Positions 18,844 to 26,880 of a DNA stretch of 64,000 nucleotides are shown one piece after another. The position numbers and the translations under genes are program-made. Under the pieces are notes generated by a model. That model was not told the origin of the DNA, made no database searches, and saw nothing but the letters and a program-made list of their open reading frames with translations. The stretch is from Kiloniella litopenaei (GTDB lineage Bacteria; Pseudomonadota; Alphaproteobacteria; Kiloniellales; Kiloniellaceae): contig NZ_LANI01000017.1 of the NCBI RefSeq assembly GCF_000982415.1, positions 62,001 through 126,000 of the forward strand, read 5' to 3'. Every line of letters begins with the position of its first letter. Positions within the stretch are counted from its first letter, which is position 1.

Positions 18844-19050
18844 TTACAGCTTAATGGGGAACTCGTGAATATCAATTATACTGTTTAATAGATATTGCTG
18901 CGTCTTTTCGTCGAGAAGATGGTGTTTGTTATCTGTAAGGGATTGTCGGTTTTTCTTGACTTCATAAAAAGGAACGATGTCGTCAAATAGATCTGAAAAC
19001 TCCACAAAATCATCATTTTGGTTATCTTTTTCAGAATGGTGAACATGCAT
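18844..19050 (-). CDS. Small acidic protein of unknown function
   Basis: A 68-aa product beginning MHVHHSEKDNQNDDFVEF, with several Asp/Glu clusters and no signal peptide or membrane segment. The main support is a strong AGGAG site 8 bases before the ATG at 19050, and a position just upstream of the secreted-protein gene on the same strand. A longer frame from 19116 lacks a ribosome site. Coding status is moderately supported; no homologous family comes to mind. Confidence 0.5.
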   Translation of the reverse strand: MHVHHSEKDNQNDDFVEFSDLFDDIVPFYEVKKNRQSLTDNKHHLLDEKTQQYLLNSIIDIHEFPIKL

Positions 19051-19219
19051 TATCTGAACTCCTGTTTCATTTCGGTGTACAGACGTTTGTCGCTTGCATG
19101 GGGATGAATGGTTCAAAATATTTCTTGGATAAAGTTTTTTGAACCAAACCGAACATTGAAACGACGTAAGGGTTTGTGGGTAAAAATTACGTATACGAAT
19201 TCTAAAAGAGGGGATTGTT

Positions 19220-19621
19220 ATGAAACTTGGATTTGTTGTGATTTATGTCGATGATGTTCGTGAAGTTTTGAACTTTTACCAACAGGCTTTCGATTTAAAA
19301 GTTCGAATGGAATATAAAGAACACGATTACCTGCTTTATGGAGAGCTTGAAACGGAAGGGGCAATTCTGGGTATTGCATCTCATATCATGGGGAAAGAAA
19401 GCTTTAGGGGGGACTACCAAAAACTAAGCGTCAACAGTTTGCCCTTTGGCCAGACACTGGTTTTTGTAACTGATGATGTTTACCAAAAGTGGGGGGATGC
19501 GATAAAAGCAGGTGCTGTAGCAATTTCAGCACCCCAAGAAAAGCCGTGGGGACAGATCGTAGCCTATTTAAGGGACAAAGCTGGTACGCTTATTGAGATT
19601 TGCACACCAATGAAGGCGTGA
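19220..19621 (+). CDS. VOC-family (glyoxalase-like) protein
   Basis: A 133-aa vicinal-oxygen-chelate protein: GFVVIYVDDVREVLNFYQQA at the start, then LVFVTDDV and a C-terminal IVAYLRDKAGTLIEICTP strand with the conserved Glu. The first metal ligand position (usually His near residue 5-8) is replaced by Val/Ile, so it may be a binding or resistance-type protein rather than an enzyme. GAGGGGA supports the start. The stop is 6 bases before the next gene, which may be cotranscribed. Confidence 0.82.
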   Translation: MKLGFVVIYVDDVREVLNFYQQAFDLKVRMEYKEHDYLLYGELETEGAILGIASHIMGKESFRGDYQKLSVNSLPFGQTLVFVTDDVYQKWGDAIKAGAVAISAPQEKPWGQIVAYLRDKAGTLIEICTPMKA

Positions 19622-19627
19622 TGAGTA

Positions 19628-20719
19628 ATGACTTACCTTATGCATAACCAGCTTAAGTATTTTTACAGGTTGTTATTAGCCGTTTCTATTTTGGTGTCCA
19701 TGAATGTTGATGGCGGTGCCGATGAAAACTCTGGCTTGGTCAAAAAAGTCAGTTTGGTTCTAAAGTCAGATAATGTCGTGTTACAGGTTAATCGTTCTGA
19801 TATTTCGGATAGCATTGAGTTTTTGAACAAGCTTGATTATCTCGATGTATTAGTTGATGGGTATGTGATCTGTTCAGAAGAGGCAACATTAGTTCCTGAA
19901 AATACAGAGGTCTATTTTGGCACTTACGAACGTGCATTATACGGGACAAGATACCCGGTACATTCGCAAGAGTGGAATAATGCTGCTGTCCAAGGGGAAA
20001 CAAAATATAGCTCTGGACCGCAAGTGTTTAGAGTGCCACTGGAAAATATATCAAATGGACACTCGACATTACGCGTCGATACCAATGAGTTGATGCAAAA
20101 AAAGCTTTTGAATCATTTAAAGACAGGGGAGCCATTAAAGAATTTTTATCAGAATACTCATGAAATCACACTCTCTCGAACTATTACACTGATTGCGGAA
20201 TGTGAAAGCGAGGGGAAACGATCATTTGGTTATGATACTCAAAATGTTAACATTACTGTTCAATATCAAGGTGATCCAGGTTATTCCAATTCAAAGTTAA
20301 TAGATCGACAGCTGTCAAATTTTAATAAGTCATTTTTAAAGCTGACAGATCTATCTGTATTCCGGTCATCGCTGATGTATTCCGGTGCTTGTGATTCTCA
20401 AACAACCCGCCCCGTTAAGTTTTCCTATACGGCTGTTGGGAAAGGGGATATTCGTTTTATTCTGGTTCAAGGCGGAGAAACCATAGCTGGGTCTGAAATA
20501 ATTACGCATAACTCTGAGATTGAAAAAACAGTTCATTCTGAAGTTCTATATCCATTGGGTATGCAAGGGTTTCACAAAGCTGGTCCAGGTTCTTTCGATG
20601 AAATGTCTGCCTATTCTTTTTCGATTAAAGCCCAGATTAAGGAAGCCCGTGGACCCCAATGGGGTGAATGGTTTGATCTTGCACATGAACAGTTTCGTTA
20701 TCATTGTCTCAGTGAATAG
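19628..20719 (+). CDS. Secreted protein, first of two tandem paralogues
   Basis: A 363-aa predicted exported protein with a hydrophobic N-terminus (RLLLAVSILVSMNVDGGA) and a beta-rich mature part. It is clearly related to the next gene: both share an EVYFG/KIYFG strand, a VPL..I.NGH...RV block, FYQN..EI.L.R, and a V.Y.GDP segment, in the same order. Paired Cys residues also correspond (VDGYVICSE here, ADGFVQCGD there; ...AECES; SGACDS; YHCLSE). It begins 6 bases after the VOC gene. I do not recognise a family; a periplasmic or surface-binding role is inferred only from export and fold style. Confidence 0.75.
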   Translation: MTYLMHNQLKYFYRLLLAVSILVSMNVDGGADENSGLVKKVSLVLKSDNVVLQVNRSDISDSIEFLNKLDYLDVLVDGYVICSEEATLVPENTEVYFGTYERALYGTRYPVHSQEWNNAAVQGETKYSSGPQVFRVPLENISNGHSTLRVDTNELMQKKLLNHLKTGEPLKNFYQNTHEITLSRTITLIAECESEGKRSFGYDTQNVNITVQYQGDPGYSNSKLIDRQLSNFNKSFLKLTDLSVFRSSLMYSGACDSQTTRPVKFSYTAVGKGDIRFILVQGGETIAGSEIITHNSEIEKTVHSEVLYPLGMQGFHKAGPGSFDEMSAYSFSIKAQIKEARGPQWGEWFDLAHEQFRYHCLSE

Positions 20720-20737
20720 AAACTGCCTGTAATGACA

Positions 20738-20753
20738 TTGATACAATAGATAC
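20738..20753 (+). promoter_or_regulatory. TTGATACAA/TAGATAC direct repeat
   Basis: TTGATACAA is followed immediately by TAGATAC, giving a 9-base period, 18 bases after the stop of the first paralogue gene and about 230 bases before the second. It matches the doublets at 20951 and 22408. A 10-bp hairpin (20792-20837, one wobble) between it and the next gene could be a terminator for the first paralogue. Confidence 0.4.
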
Positions 20754-20950
20754 GTTCCCTGAAATACGATTGATAAATTTATCATTGATAATAACGCCTT
20801 GATGTTTGGGTAATCTGATCCCGAGTATCAGGGCGTCTTTCTTGGGAGCAATCAAATAAATGTAAAGCCGTTATCTGAATTTTTTTACTTTATTTTGAAC
20901 CTTTCCCGTTTCCATTTCGTCAGACCCTGTAACAACGACATTGAGTTGTT

Positions 20951-20968
20951 TTGATACAACGATTGATA
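20951..20968 (+). promoter_or_regulatory. TTGATACAA...TTGATA direct repeat before second paralogue
   Basis: TTGATACAA (20951-20959) and TTGATA (20963-20968) lie just upstream of the GGAG ribosome site of the 20984 gene. Because it is so close to the start codon, a bound protein could repress, or the site may be unrelated to initiation. It belongs to the group of TTGATAC doublets in this region. Confidence 0.35.
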
Positions 20969-20983
20969 AAGCAGGAGATCAAA

Positions 20984-22333
20984 ATGAATAGGTTCAAAAA
21001 AATATTTCTTGGCGCCAGTGCTGTTGCACTTGGGGTGAGTGTTATTGCTACAAATGCTGTTTTCGCGGCATCCAGTGGAAATTCTGAGTATGTTCAAAAT
21101 GTTGACTTGAGCTTTCCAGGGTATGCCGCGGTTATTAATGTCAAAAATACATCGGGAAGCAAATCCGTAAACAATGTTAATCTACAGGTTCAGGAATCAT
21201 CCATTGAGATTGAAGCAGACGGCTTTGTACAGTGTGGTGATAATAAGAAAATTACGTTCAAAGAAGCCAAGATTTATTTCGGTCCTGTCAGCATGTTTGT
21301 CGATGATATCAATGACAATGGTGCACTGTACCAAAGTGACTACGAAGTCAGTCATAAATCCCGAATTGGACTTGGAAAGTGGATGACAGAGGGCACAAAT
21401 GGCAATGAGAGTTTTATTGTTCCTTTGAATCAGATTAAAAATGGTCACCCAGCCGTTCGTGTTAATCCATTGGAAGAAATCAATAAAAAATTGCAGGCCC
21501 ATCTTCAAGGTGGTGGAACCAAGGTTGATTTCTATCAAAATGATCAGGAAATAGTTTTACAAAGACCTGTTTCACTGGCGGGCTGGTGCCGAAAGTATCT
21601 TGCGCCAGGCAATAACCCCTGGAAAGCTGGCTTTGAGACCCAAAACTTCACCATTCAAGTTAAATATAAAGGTGATCCAGAGATAACAGACAAGCCGATT
21701 TTAAATGCGCAGTTGGGGCAGGTGGGGAATAATCCGCAATTTAATAACAATCAGCCATTGCTATTAAATCAAGCGACATTCCAACCAAATATGCCGCATC
21801 ATATTGGCAAATGTACAGAAGGTACACCCAACCCTAAAATTCGTGTGAATTATAAAGGATCAGGTAAAGGAACGGTTCGTTTTAAAATTGCAGTAAAGAA
21901 TAGTGAAGGAAACTTTGTACTGCCGAACATCTATCTGGGCAGTTACGATTCAGAGAACCAGATTAACAGGCATTTTGATTTCGATTATCCCTTGATTGAT
22001 AAAATGTACAATCATCACGAATACAAGTGGTGGAAGATGATCAATAAAACCTATGAACATGACATGACTATTCAAGCGCAGGTCAAAGATCAGAACAGCG
22101 ATAGCTATGGATCTTGGGTAGAGTTCGGTTCTGCAACCTTCAAGCATCGTTGTACGCCTCAGGTGATCGTTAATGGAGGAAATGCAACGCTTGGCGGGTA
22201 TCAGAATCAGGGTAATGACGATACACAGGATTCAAGAGGTATTCTCCAGAAAAAACCGCAACGGGCACCACTGGGTAAAACAACCGGGGAAACTGATAAG
22301 CCAAAGCGTCTGATAATTCGGACCCCTCAATAA
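20984..22333 (+). CDS. Secreted protein, second of two tandem paralogues
   Basis: A 449-aa exported protein with a clear signal peptide (RFKKIFLGASAVALGVSVIA ... NAVFA before ASSGN). It is collinear with the preceding product: ADGFVQCGDNKKITF, AKIYFGPVSMF, VPLNQIKNGHPAVRVNP, DFYQNDQEIVLQRPVSL and VKYKGDPEITDKPI each have a counterpart. It is longer, with an Asn-rich insert and a ~55-residue C-terminal tail rich in Gly, Gln, Lys and Pro that looks disordered. ATG at 20984 has GGAG 7 bases ahead. A terminator follows. Function unknown. Confidence 0.82.
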   Translation: MNRFKKIFLGASAVALGVSVIATNAVFAASSGNSEYVQNVDLSFPGYAAVINVKNTSGSKSVNNVNLQVQESSIEIEADGFVQCGDNKKITFKEAKIYFGPVSMFVDDINDNGALYQSDYEVSHKSRIGLGKWMTEGTNGNESFIVPLNQIKNGHPAVRVNPLEEINKKLQAHLQGGGTKVDFYQNDQEIVLQRPVSLAGWCRKYLAPGNNPWKAGFETQNFTIQVKYKGDPEITDKPILNAQLGQVGNNPQFNNNQPLLLNQATFQPNMPHHIGKCTEGTPNPKIRVNYKGSGKGTVRFKIAVKNSEGNFVLPNIYLGSYDSENQINRHFDFDYPLIDKMYNHHEYKWWKMINKTYEHDMTIQAQVKDQNSDSYGSWVEFGSATFKHRCTPQVIVNGGNATLGGYQNQGNDDTQDSRGILQKKPQRAPLGKTTGETDKPKRLIIRTPQ

Positions 22334-22348
22334 GCTTGAATAAGTAGA

Positions 22349-22382
22349 GTATGGCAGAGTCTGATTTCAGGCTCTGCCATAC
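22349..22382 (+). terminator. Terminator after second paralogue
   Basis: GTATGGCAGAG (22349-22359) pairs perfectly with 22372-22382 around a 12-base loop, followed by TTCGTTT. It isolates the paralogue genes from the outer-membrane/ECF gene group. Confidence 0.75.
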
Positions 22383-22407
22383 TTCGTTTCATAATTAATG
22401 ATTTCTA

Positions 22408-22425
22408 TTGATACAATTGATACAC
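22408..22425 (+). promoter_or_regulatory. TTGATACAATTGATACAC direct repeat
   Basis: This is the most regular copy of the TTGATAC doublet, with two 9-base units differing only at the last position. It is 82 bases upstream of the GTG start of the barrel-like protein gene, a suitable place for an activator or repressor site. Confidence 0.45.
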
Positions 22426-22506
22426 TTTGAATTATTGTTCAGAATACTGATTCCTATAGTATCTTGGTGTAAATTGTACGAAGTCTGCCTTGGGGAATAT
22501 TCGGGC

Positions 22507-24591
22507 GTGCGTTTGAAAACAAGAAAAAAGATGCGGTATTGGGGCGGTCTTCTGACAACGGCAATGTTTTTGCCGTTTTTGTGCGTTCAGCCATCCATGG
22601 CAGATTGGTCCGCAAATTTTACACCGCCTGATGCACCCGATGGAACATTAGTTATTGATCTGCCTGATGACCTTGATGTCGTAACCTTAACCCAGCTTGG
22701 TGTGGAGCTGGATGGTATAGATATTACATCACTTCTTTCGCTTGATGGTGTTGATTTTATATACAAACCTCTTCAAGCGTTGGATGGAAATGAACATACT
22801 CTCAAATTAGTAACATTAAACCCGGATGGCTCGTCAGAGGTAAGGCAGCAATGGAATTTTAATGTGGGCCATGCTGAAAGTTCTGATGGCAATATTTCTG
22901 ATCTAACTGAAAATAGTCCAGAGATTGAAATGGCCGAGCGGTTATTGCGCTCCGCTTACTTTCGGGCTGATACGTTAACAGAATTCAGTCGCCGTGTGGT
23001 CCAGCAAAATATCGGGCATGAAACCAATCGTTCAACCCTCTCTGGCAGCGGTGATATCAATACGGGTTTTGCAGCCGGGAAATGGACTGTTGACGGACAT
23101 GCAAATTACCTGGTGCAAAGCGATGTCGATTTCGCGCAGACAGAACGTACTATCGATTTAGGTGAATACGATATAAACGCGGATTATCAGGGGGATAGTG
23201 TTGTCGGTGGTATGTCTCTCGGCCATCATGATACCGGATTGGAAACATTGCTTGTTTCTGATTTTTATCGCCGTGGCGTTTCCGCTCGACTAGGAACCAG
23301 TAACCGCAGGATAGAGGCACAGGGATTTGCTTTTGGGACTGAATCTGTCTCTGGTGCCGCAGATCCAACAGGCCTTAACAATACAGAAAATCGTCTCAAA
23401 GGCGTTAGCCTGGCCGTAAAGCCTTTTTCAACAGATGTAGATGCGTTGAAATTAACGGGTACTTACTATGATGGACGGGGCGAGGGGAGTGGCATTGGCC
23501 TCTCAGATTTGGATAGTTCTGCGTCCGGTTCTGGCTGGGGTGTCGGTCTCGAGAAAAGCTTTGGGCAAAACAGAACCCGTTTAAAGGCTCAATATGCCCA
23601 TGCTTTGTTTGATCAGGATGGTGATAATGGAGATGCCCCAAAAGACGGCAGTGATGCGATTTCATTTTTGATTGAACATGGTTTGTTTGAAGAAGGCCCC
23701 GTCATTGGTAATGACGTGCTCGATATTGATGTCGGTTTCGGGTATGACCGTGTTGATACTTTTTTTGAAAGTCTTGCAAATCCTGGCTTGGTTTCTGACC
23801 GCGATGCCTATTCTGCCTATAGTAACCTTTATTGGGGGGCGCTATCCGCAAATATTTACGCGCTTCATGAAACCAATAATGTTGATGACCTCGCAAATGT
23901 GCCAACAGATCGTCTAAAGAGCATTGATTTGGGTCTGAATTATACTTTTGACCAACAGACAGGATTGATGGAATGGCTTGGGACACCTTATATTTTTATG
24001 AATAGCTATCTTGCAAGTTTGGGGCGTGTGAAAACGCCGACTGGCTATGATGGTGGCGACACAGATAATTTATCTTCATCCATAACACTGGGTGGTGGAT
24101 CGAACTATGACGACTGGTATTGGTCTGCATCCCACAGTTATTCTCGTTTTGATGACTATACGAATGTATCAAGTGACACAGTTAACAATCTGACAGGTTT
24201 TAACGTGGGTTGGATTGTTTCTGACCGGCTGGATGTTAATGGCGGGACACAATTCGGGGTGTTTGAGGACCTTGATACAAATAAAAACAGCTTTACTACA
24301 AACCTTTATCTGGGGGCGACAGCAGAGCTTGTTCCCGATAAAGTTGACTTGAATATTGATTATAATTTGAACCTTGCGAACGGTAGCGGCGACTCATCTG
24401 ATAGTCATATCGTTAATAGCGAGGTAGAATGGACCTTCCTTCAACCTCGCACCAATCGCCCAGGTTTGGCATTGGCCCTAAGAGGATCAATGGAGGAATT
24501 CAATGGAAACACAGACAGTGCTCAAAATGAAACAGAGTATCAAGCCTATATGGTTTTGCGCGTTAAAGCACCATTTTCACTTAGCTATTAA
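22507..24591 (+). CDS. Outer-membrane beta-barrel-like protein with N-terminal soluble domain
   Basis: A 694-aa product. A signal peptide (basic MRLKTRKKMRYW, hydrophobic stretch, cleavage near PSMA before DWSANF) precedes a ~100-residue soluble domain rich in Asp (VIDLPDDLDVVTL, GVDFIYKPLQAL). A long region of alternating hydrophobic/polar strands follows, ending APFSLSY, i.e. a C-terminal aromatic residue as in many outer-membrane proteins. GTG at 22507 is chosen for GGGGAA 9 bases upstream; a TTG at 22408 would lie inside the TTGATAC repeat. The last 89 bases overlap the next gene. The family is not recognised; the barrel is inferred. Confidence 0.75.
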   Translation: MRLKTRKKMRYWGGLLTTAMFLPFLCVQPSMADWSANFTPPDAPDGTLVIDLPDDLDVVTLTQLGVELDGIDITSLLSLDGVDFIYKPLQALDGNEHTLKLVTLNPDGSSEVRQQWNFNVGHAESSDGNISDLTENSPEIEMAERLLRSAYFRADTLTEFSRRVVQQNIGHETNRSTLSGSGDINTGFAAGKWTVDGHANYLVQSDVDFAQTERTIDLGEYDINADYQGDSVVGGMSLGHHDTGLETLLVSDFYRRGVSARLGTSNRRIEAQGFAFGTESVSGAADPTGLNNTENRLKGVSLAVKPFSTDVDALKLTGTYYDGRGEGSGIGLSDLDSSASGSGWGVGLEKSFGQNRTRLKAQYAHALFDQDGDNGDAPKDGSDAISFLIEHGLFEEGPVIGNDVLDIDVGFGYDRVDTFFESLANPGLVSDRDAYSAYSNLYWGALSANIYALHETNNVDDLANVPTDRLKSIDLGLNYTFDQQTGLMEWLGTPYIFMNSYLASLGRVKTPTGYDGGDTDNLSSSITLGGGSNYDDWYWSASHSYSRFDDYTNVSSDTVNNLTGFNVGWIVSDRLDVNGGTQFGVFEDLDTNKNSFTTNLYLGATAELVPDKVDLNIDYNLNLANGSGDSSDSHIVNSEVEWTFLQPRTNRPGLALALRGSMEEFNGNTDSAQNETEYQAYMVLRVKAPFSLSY

Positions 24592-25696
24592 GCTTATTCT
24601 GTTCTTCGGTGTTTTGTCCGGGGCTGGACTTGCCGTGCCAATGATTGCTGAGGCTAATGTGAGCTCGGTGACTGTTTCACCTCAGCGTGCGAATGTTAAT
24701 GTGAAGGGGGCATCTGCCCTTTCGTTGACGTGGAATGTTACAAGGTTTGAACCTACGGCCCCGACGACTGTTTTGGTTAGCTCGACAAATGCTGTTCTTC
24801 AGATCAATGGTTCTACTGTTGCGAATTTAGGCGGTCTTTTGTCCAGGCAATCTTCTTTAGCGGCGGCGCAAAGCGAAACACTGCGCTTTAACGAAGTGCT
24901 TTCAATTTCGCCAGCATTGGCCAGAAAAATTGCCGAAGCTCCTGCTGGATCTGTTTTGATCTCTAGAACTTTTACGGATACGCAAACAACAGGTTTGGCA
25001 AGGCTTTCCGTTTTTGCTGGTACGGGGCAAGGTGGTGCGCTTAGCATTAATCGTATTGATCTAAAGTTCGACAATGATGCCAGAACGGATGTGATCGCCA
25101 AAGGTGATACAAGAAGAGCCATCGCAGAGATCAATTTCCGCAGTAGCGGCCTTTTAAAGGGCGAGTGGCGGATCATTGATCCTTCTGCAAGCCTGGGCAG
25201 TGCACGTGGTCGTATCCTGCAGGTTGTGCGTCAACAGGTTGTTAGCTCGGGACAGGGAAGAACCAGAATAGTAAGTCCAGCCTTACCGACAGCTAAGAAC
25301 GGTCTCTATCTACTGACATTTAGTGTCGAAGATGCAGATGGTATCGCTGAACTTCCTGTATTGAGATACTTTGTTCTGGAAGGCGCAACCGATAGGCCGC
25401 GTGACAATCTGACTACACTAAGCCCCGGTAATGGTGCCCGAGTTAGTCAGGATACTGTTTTTGCGTGGGAAAATGTACCTGGTGCTCTTGCCTATCAGAT
25501 TGAAATATTCAATCCGGGTCACAGCAAGGTGGTTTCAGGCAAGGTCGTATCCGCCAAGGATCTGAAGCTCAGACTTTCCGCTTTTTCTCTGGATAATCTG
25601 ACATCCGGCGAAAGTTATGACTGGCGATTACGGGCCTTTGATCAAGAAGGACGCGTTATCGGGTCTTCGCCCCGCCAATTAATATATATGCCATAG
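24503..25696 (+). CDS. Exported protein with C-terminal fibronectin-III-like domain
   Basis: A 397-aa product starting inside the 3' end of the barrel gene in another frame. A GGAGGAA site 4-6 bases ahead of the ATG at 24503 fixes the start. A hydrophobic stretch (LAIKLILFFGVLSGAGLAVP) then Ala-rich cleavage region suggests export. The middle is beta-rich (VSSVTVSPQRANVNVKGAS), and residues ~300-397 resemble an FN3/Ig-like domain (FAWENVPGALAYQIEI ... YDWRLRAFDQEGRVI). The 89-base overlap with the barrel gene implies tightly coupled expression, so the two products may form one surface complex (inference). No family recognised. Confidence 0.75.
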   Translation: METQTVLKMKQSIKPIWFCALKHHFHLAIKLILFFGVLSGAGLAVPMIAEANVSSVTVSPQRANVNVKGASALSLTWNVTRFEPTAPTTVLVSSTNAVLQINGSTVANLGGLLSRQSSLAAAQSETLRFNEVLSISPALARKIAEAPAGSVLISRTFTDTQTTGLARLSVFAGTGQGGALSINRIDLKFDNDARTDVIAKGDTRRAIAEINFRSSGLLKGEWRIIDPSASLGSARGRILQVVRQQVVSSGQGRTRIVSPALPTAKNGLYLLTFSVEDADGIAELPVLRYFVLEGATDRPRDNLTTLSPGNGARVSQDTVFAWENVPGALAYQIEIFNPGHSKVVSGKVVSAKDLKLRLSAFSLDNLTSGESYDWRLRAFDQEGRVIGSSPRQLIYMP

Positions 25697-25708
25697 AGAT
25701 CTTTTTTG

Positions 25709-26260
25709 ATGACAGAAAACGATACTGCATTTTCTCTTCTAAAACGTGTCAGCAAAGGCGATGAAACCGCCTTTGCTGATTTTTATAATCTGTTTGAAAA
25801 GCGTTTGTATCTTTTTATTAAATCAAAATTGAACGATTCATTCGAAGCTGCCGACATACTAAACGAGACTTTTTTAGAGGTTTGGCGCAAAGCTGAAACC
25901 TTTGAAGGACGTTCGAAAGTATCAACTTGGCTATTTGGAATAGCGTATTACAAGACGGTGGATCGGATGCGTAAAAAAACAGACATACCAATGGATAGTG
26001 ACAACTTTCCAGAAACTGTGGATGATAGCCCTGATGCAATGGCATGTCTTTTGACGGCTGAAAAAAGCGATCATATCAAGTTTTGCCTGGATACACTAAA
26101 GGCAGTTCATCGCGCAGTGATGCAATTGGCATTTTTCGAGGATCTCCCTTATTCAGAGATTGCTGTAATTGTGGACTGCCCGGAAAACACCGTTAAGACC
26201 CGTATGTTCCATGCCAAACAGGCGATGAAACGTTGCCTGTCCAACCGTATGGGAGGCTGA
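25709..26260 (+). CDS. ECF-type RNA polymerase sigma factor
   Basis: A 183-aa sigma factor with region 2 (FADFYNLFEKRLYLFIKSKL ... LNETFLEVWRKAETFEGRS, then STWLFGIAYYKTVDRMRKK) and region 4 (AVMQLAFFEDLPYSEIAVIV, ENTVKTRMFHAKQAMKR). ATG at 25709 is preferred to the TTG one codon earlier. It starts 12 bases after the FN3-like protein gene and ends 2 bases before the anti-sigma gene, so it may be transcribed with the surface-protein genes upstream and could activate them. No obvious shared ECF promoter was found by eye. Confidence 0.95.
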   Translation: MTENDTAFSLLKRVSKGDETAFADFYNLFEKRLYLFIKSKLNDSFEAADILNETFLEVWRKAETFEGRSKVSTWLFGIAYYKTVDRMRKKTDIPMDSDNFPETVDDSPDAMACLLTAEKSDHIKFCLDTLKAVHRAVMQLAFFEDLPYSEIAVIVDCPENTVKTRMFHAKQAMKRCLSNRMGG

Positions 26261-26262
26261 AC

Positions 26263-26880
26263 ATGAAAAAGGAAATTGAAGAGCTGTTGCCGTTTTATGT
26301 AAATGGCAGCCTAGAAGGTGAAGAGCTTGAAACTGTCAGAAAAGCCCTGGCCGAAGATGAAACCCTTCGTGAAGAGTGTGCTTTTCTTGAGAGTATGAGA
26401 GACGAGGTTCAAAATCAGGATCTTGGCTTATCACCGGGTGAATTTGGATTAAAACGCTTACAACGGGATATTGCGAAAGAAAAAAATATTGATACACAAC
26501 CCGTTCCGCAAAATGACAACCGCAGAAGCGGTGTATGGAAGATTGCTTCAATTGCAGCCTGTATTATGTTGCTTGTCCAAACAGCTTATGTTGTCCCGCT
26601 ATGGCAACAGAACAATGATTTGGTGGCGGCTAGCGGTGGTAATGTTGCCCCTGTTCGTGGGCCTGTTCTCTCGGTTACTTTTGTGCCCGAGGCACAGGAA
26701 GAAAATATTCGGGAACTGTTGCTGGCTGTTGATGCCCGTATTGTTGACGGTCCTTCTGCACTGGGCGTTTATAAACTTGCTGTACCAAAGCACCCCGAGG
26801 CAGTTATTTCAAAGCTTCTGGCCCATAAGAATTTAGTGGAAACCGTACAAAGAGACGGCGGGGAAAGTGGTGGGAAGTGA
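26263..26880 (+). CDS. Membrane anti-sigma factor with subtilase-propeptide-like C-terminal domain
   Basis: A 205-aa single-pass protein. Residues 1-50 (EEIEELLPFYVNGSLEGEE-type helices) resemble a zinc-less anti-sigma domain; the usual H-x3-C-x2-C is absent. One membrane helix spans about 91-113 (WKIASIAACIMLLVQTAYVV). The periplasmic part (133-197) reads LSVTFVPEAQEENIRELLL, then ARIVDGPSALGVYKLAVP and a final helix-strand, the pattern of subtilase propeptide (inhibitor I9-like) domains. GGGAGG precedes the ATG at 26263. It lies between its sigma factor and a subtilase gene, whose start overlaps its stop (TGATG). Confidence 0.85.
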   Translation: MKKEIEELLPFYVNGSLEGEELETVRKALAEDETLREECAFLESMRDEVQNQDLGLSPGEFGLKRLQRDIAKEKNIDTQPVPQNDNRRSGVWKIASIAACIMLLVQTAYVVPLWQQNNDLVAASGGNVAPVRGPVLSVTFVPEAQEENIRELLLAVDARIVDGPSALGVYKLAVPKHPEAVISKLLAHKNLVETVQRDGGESGGK

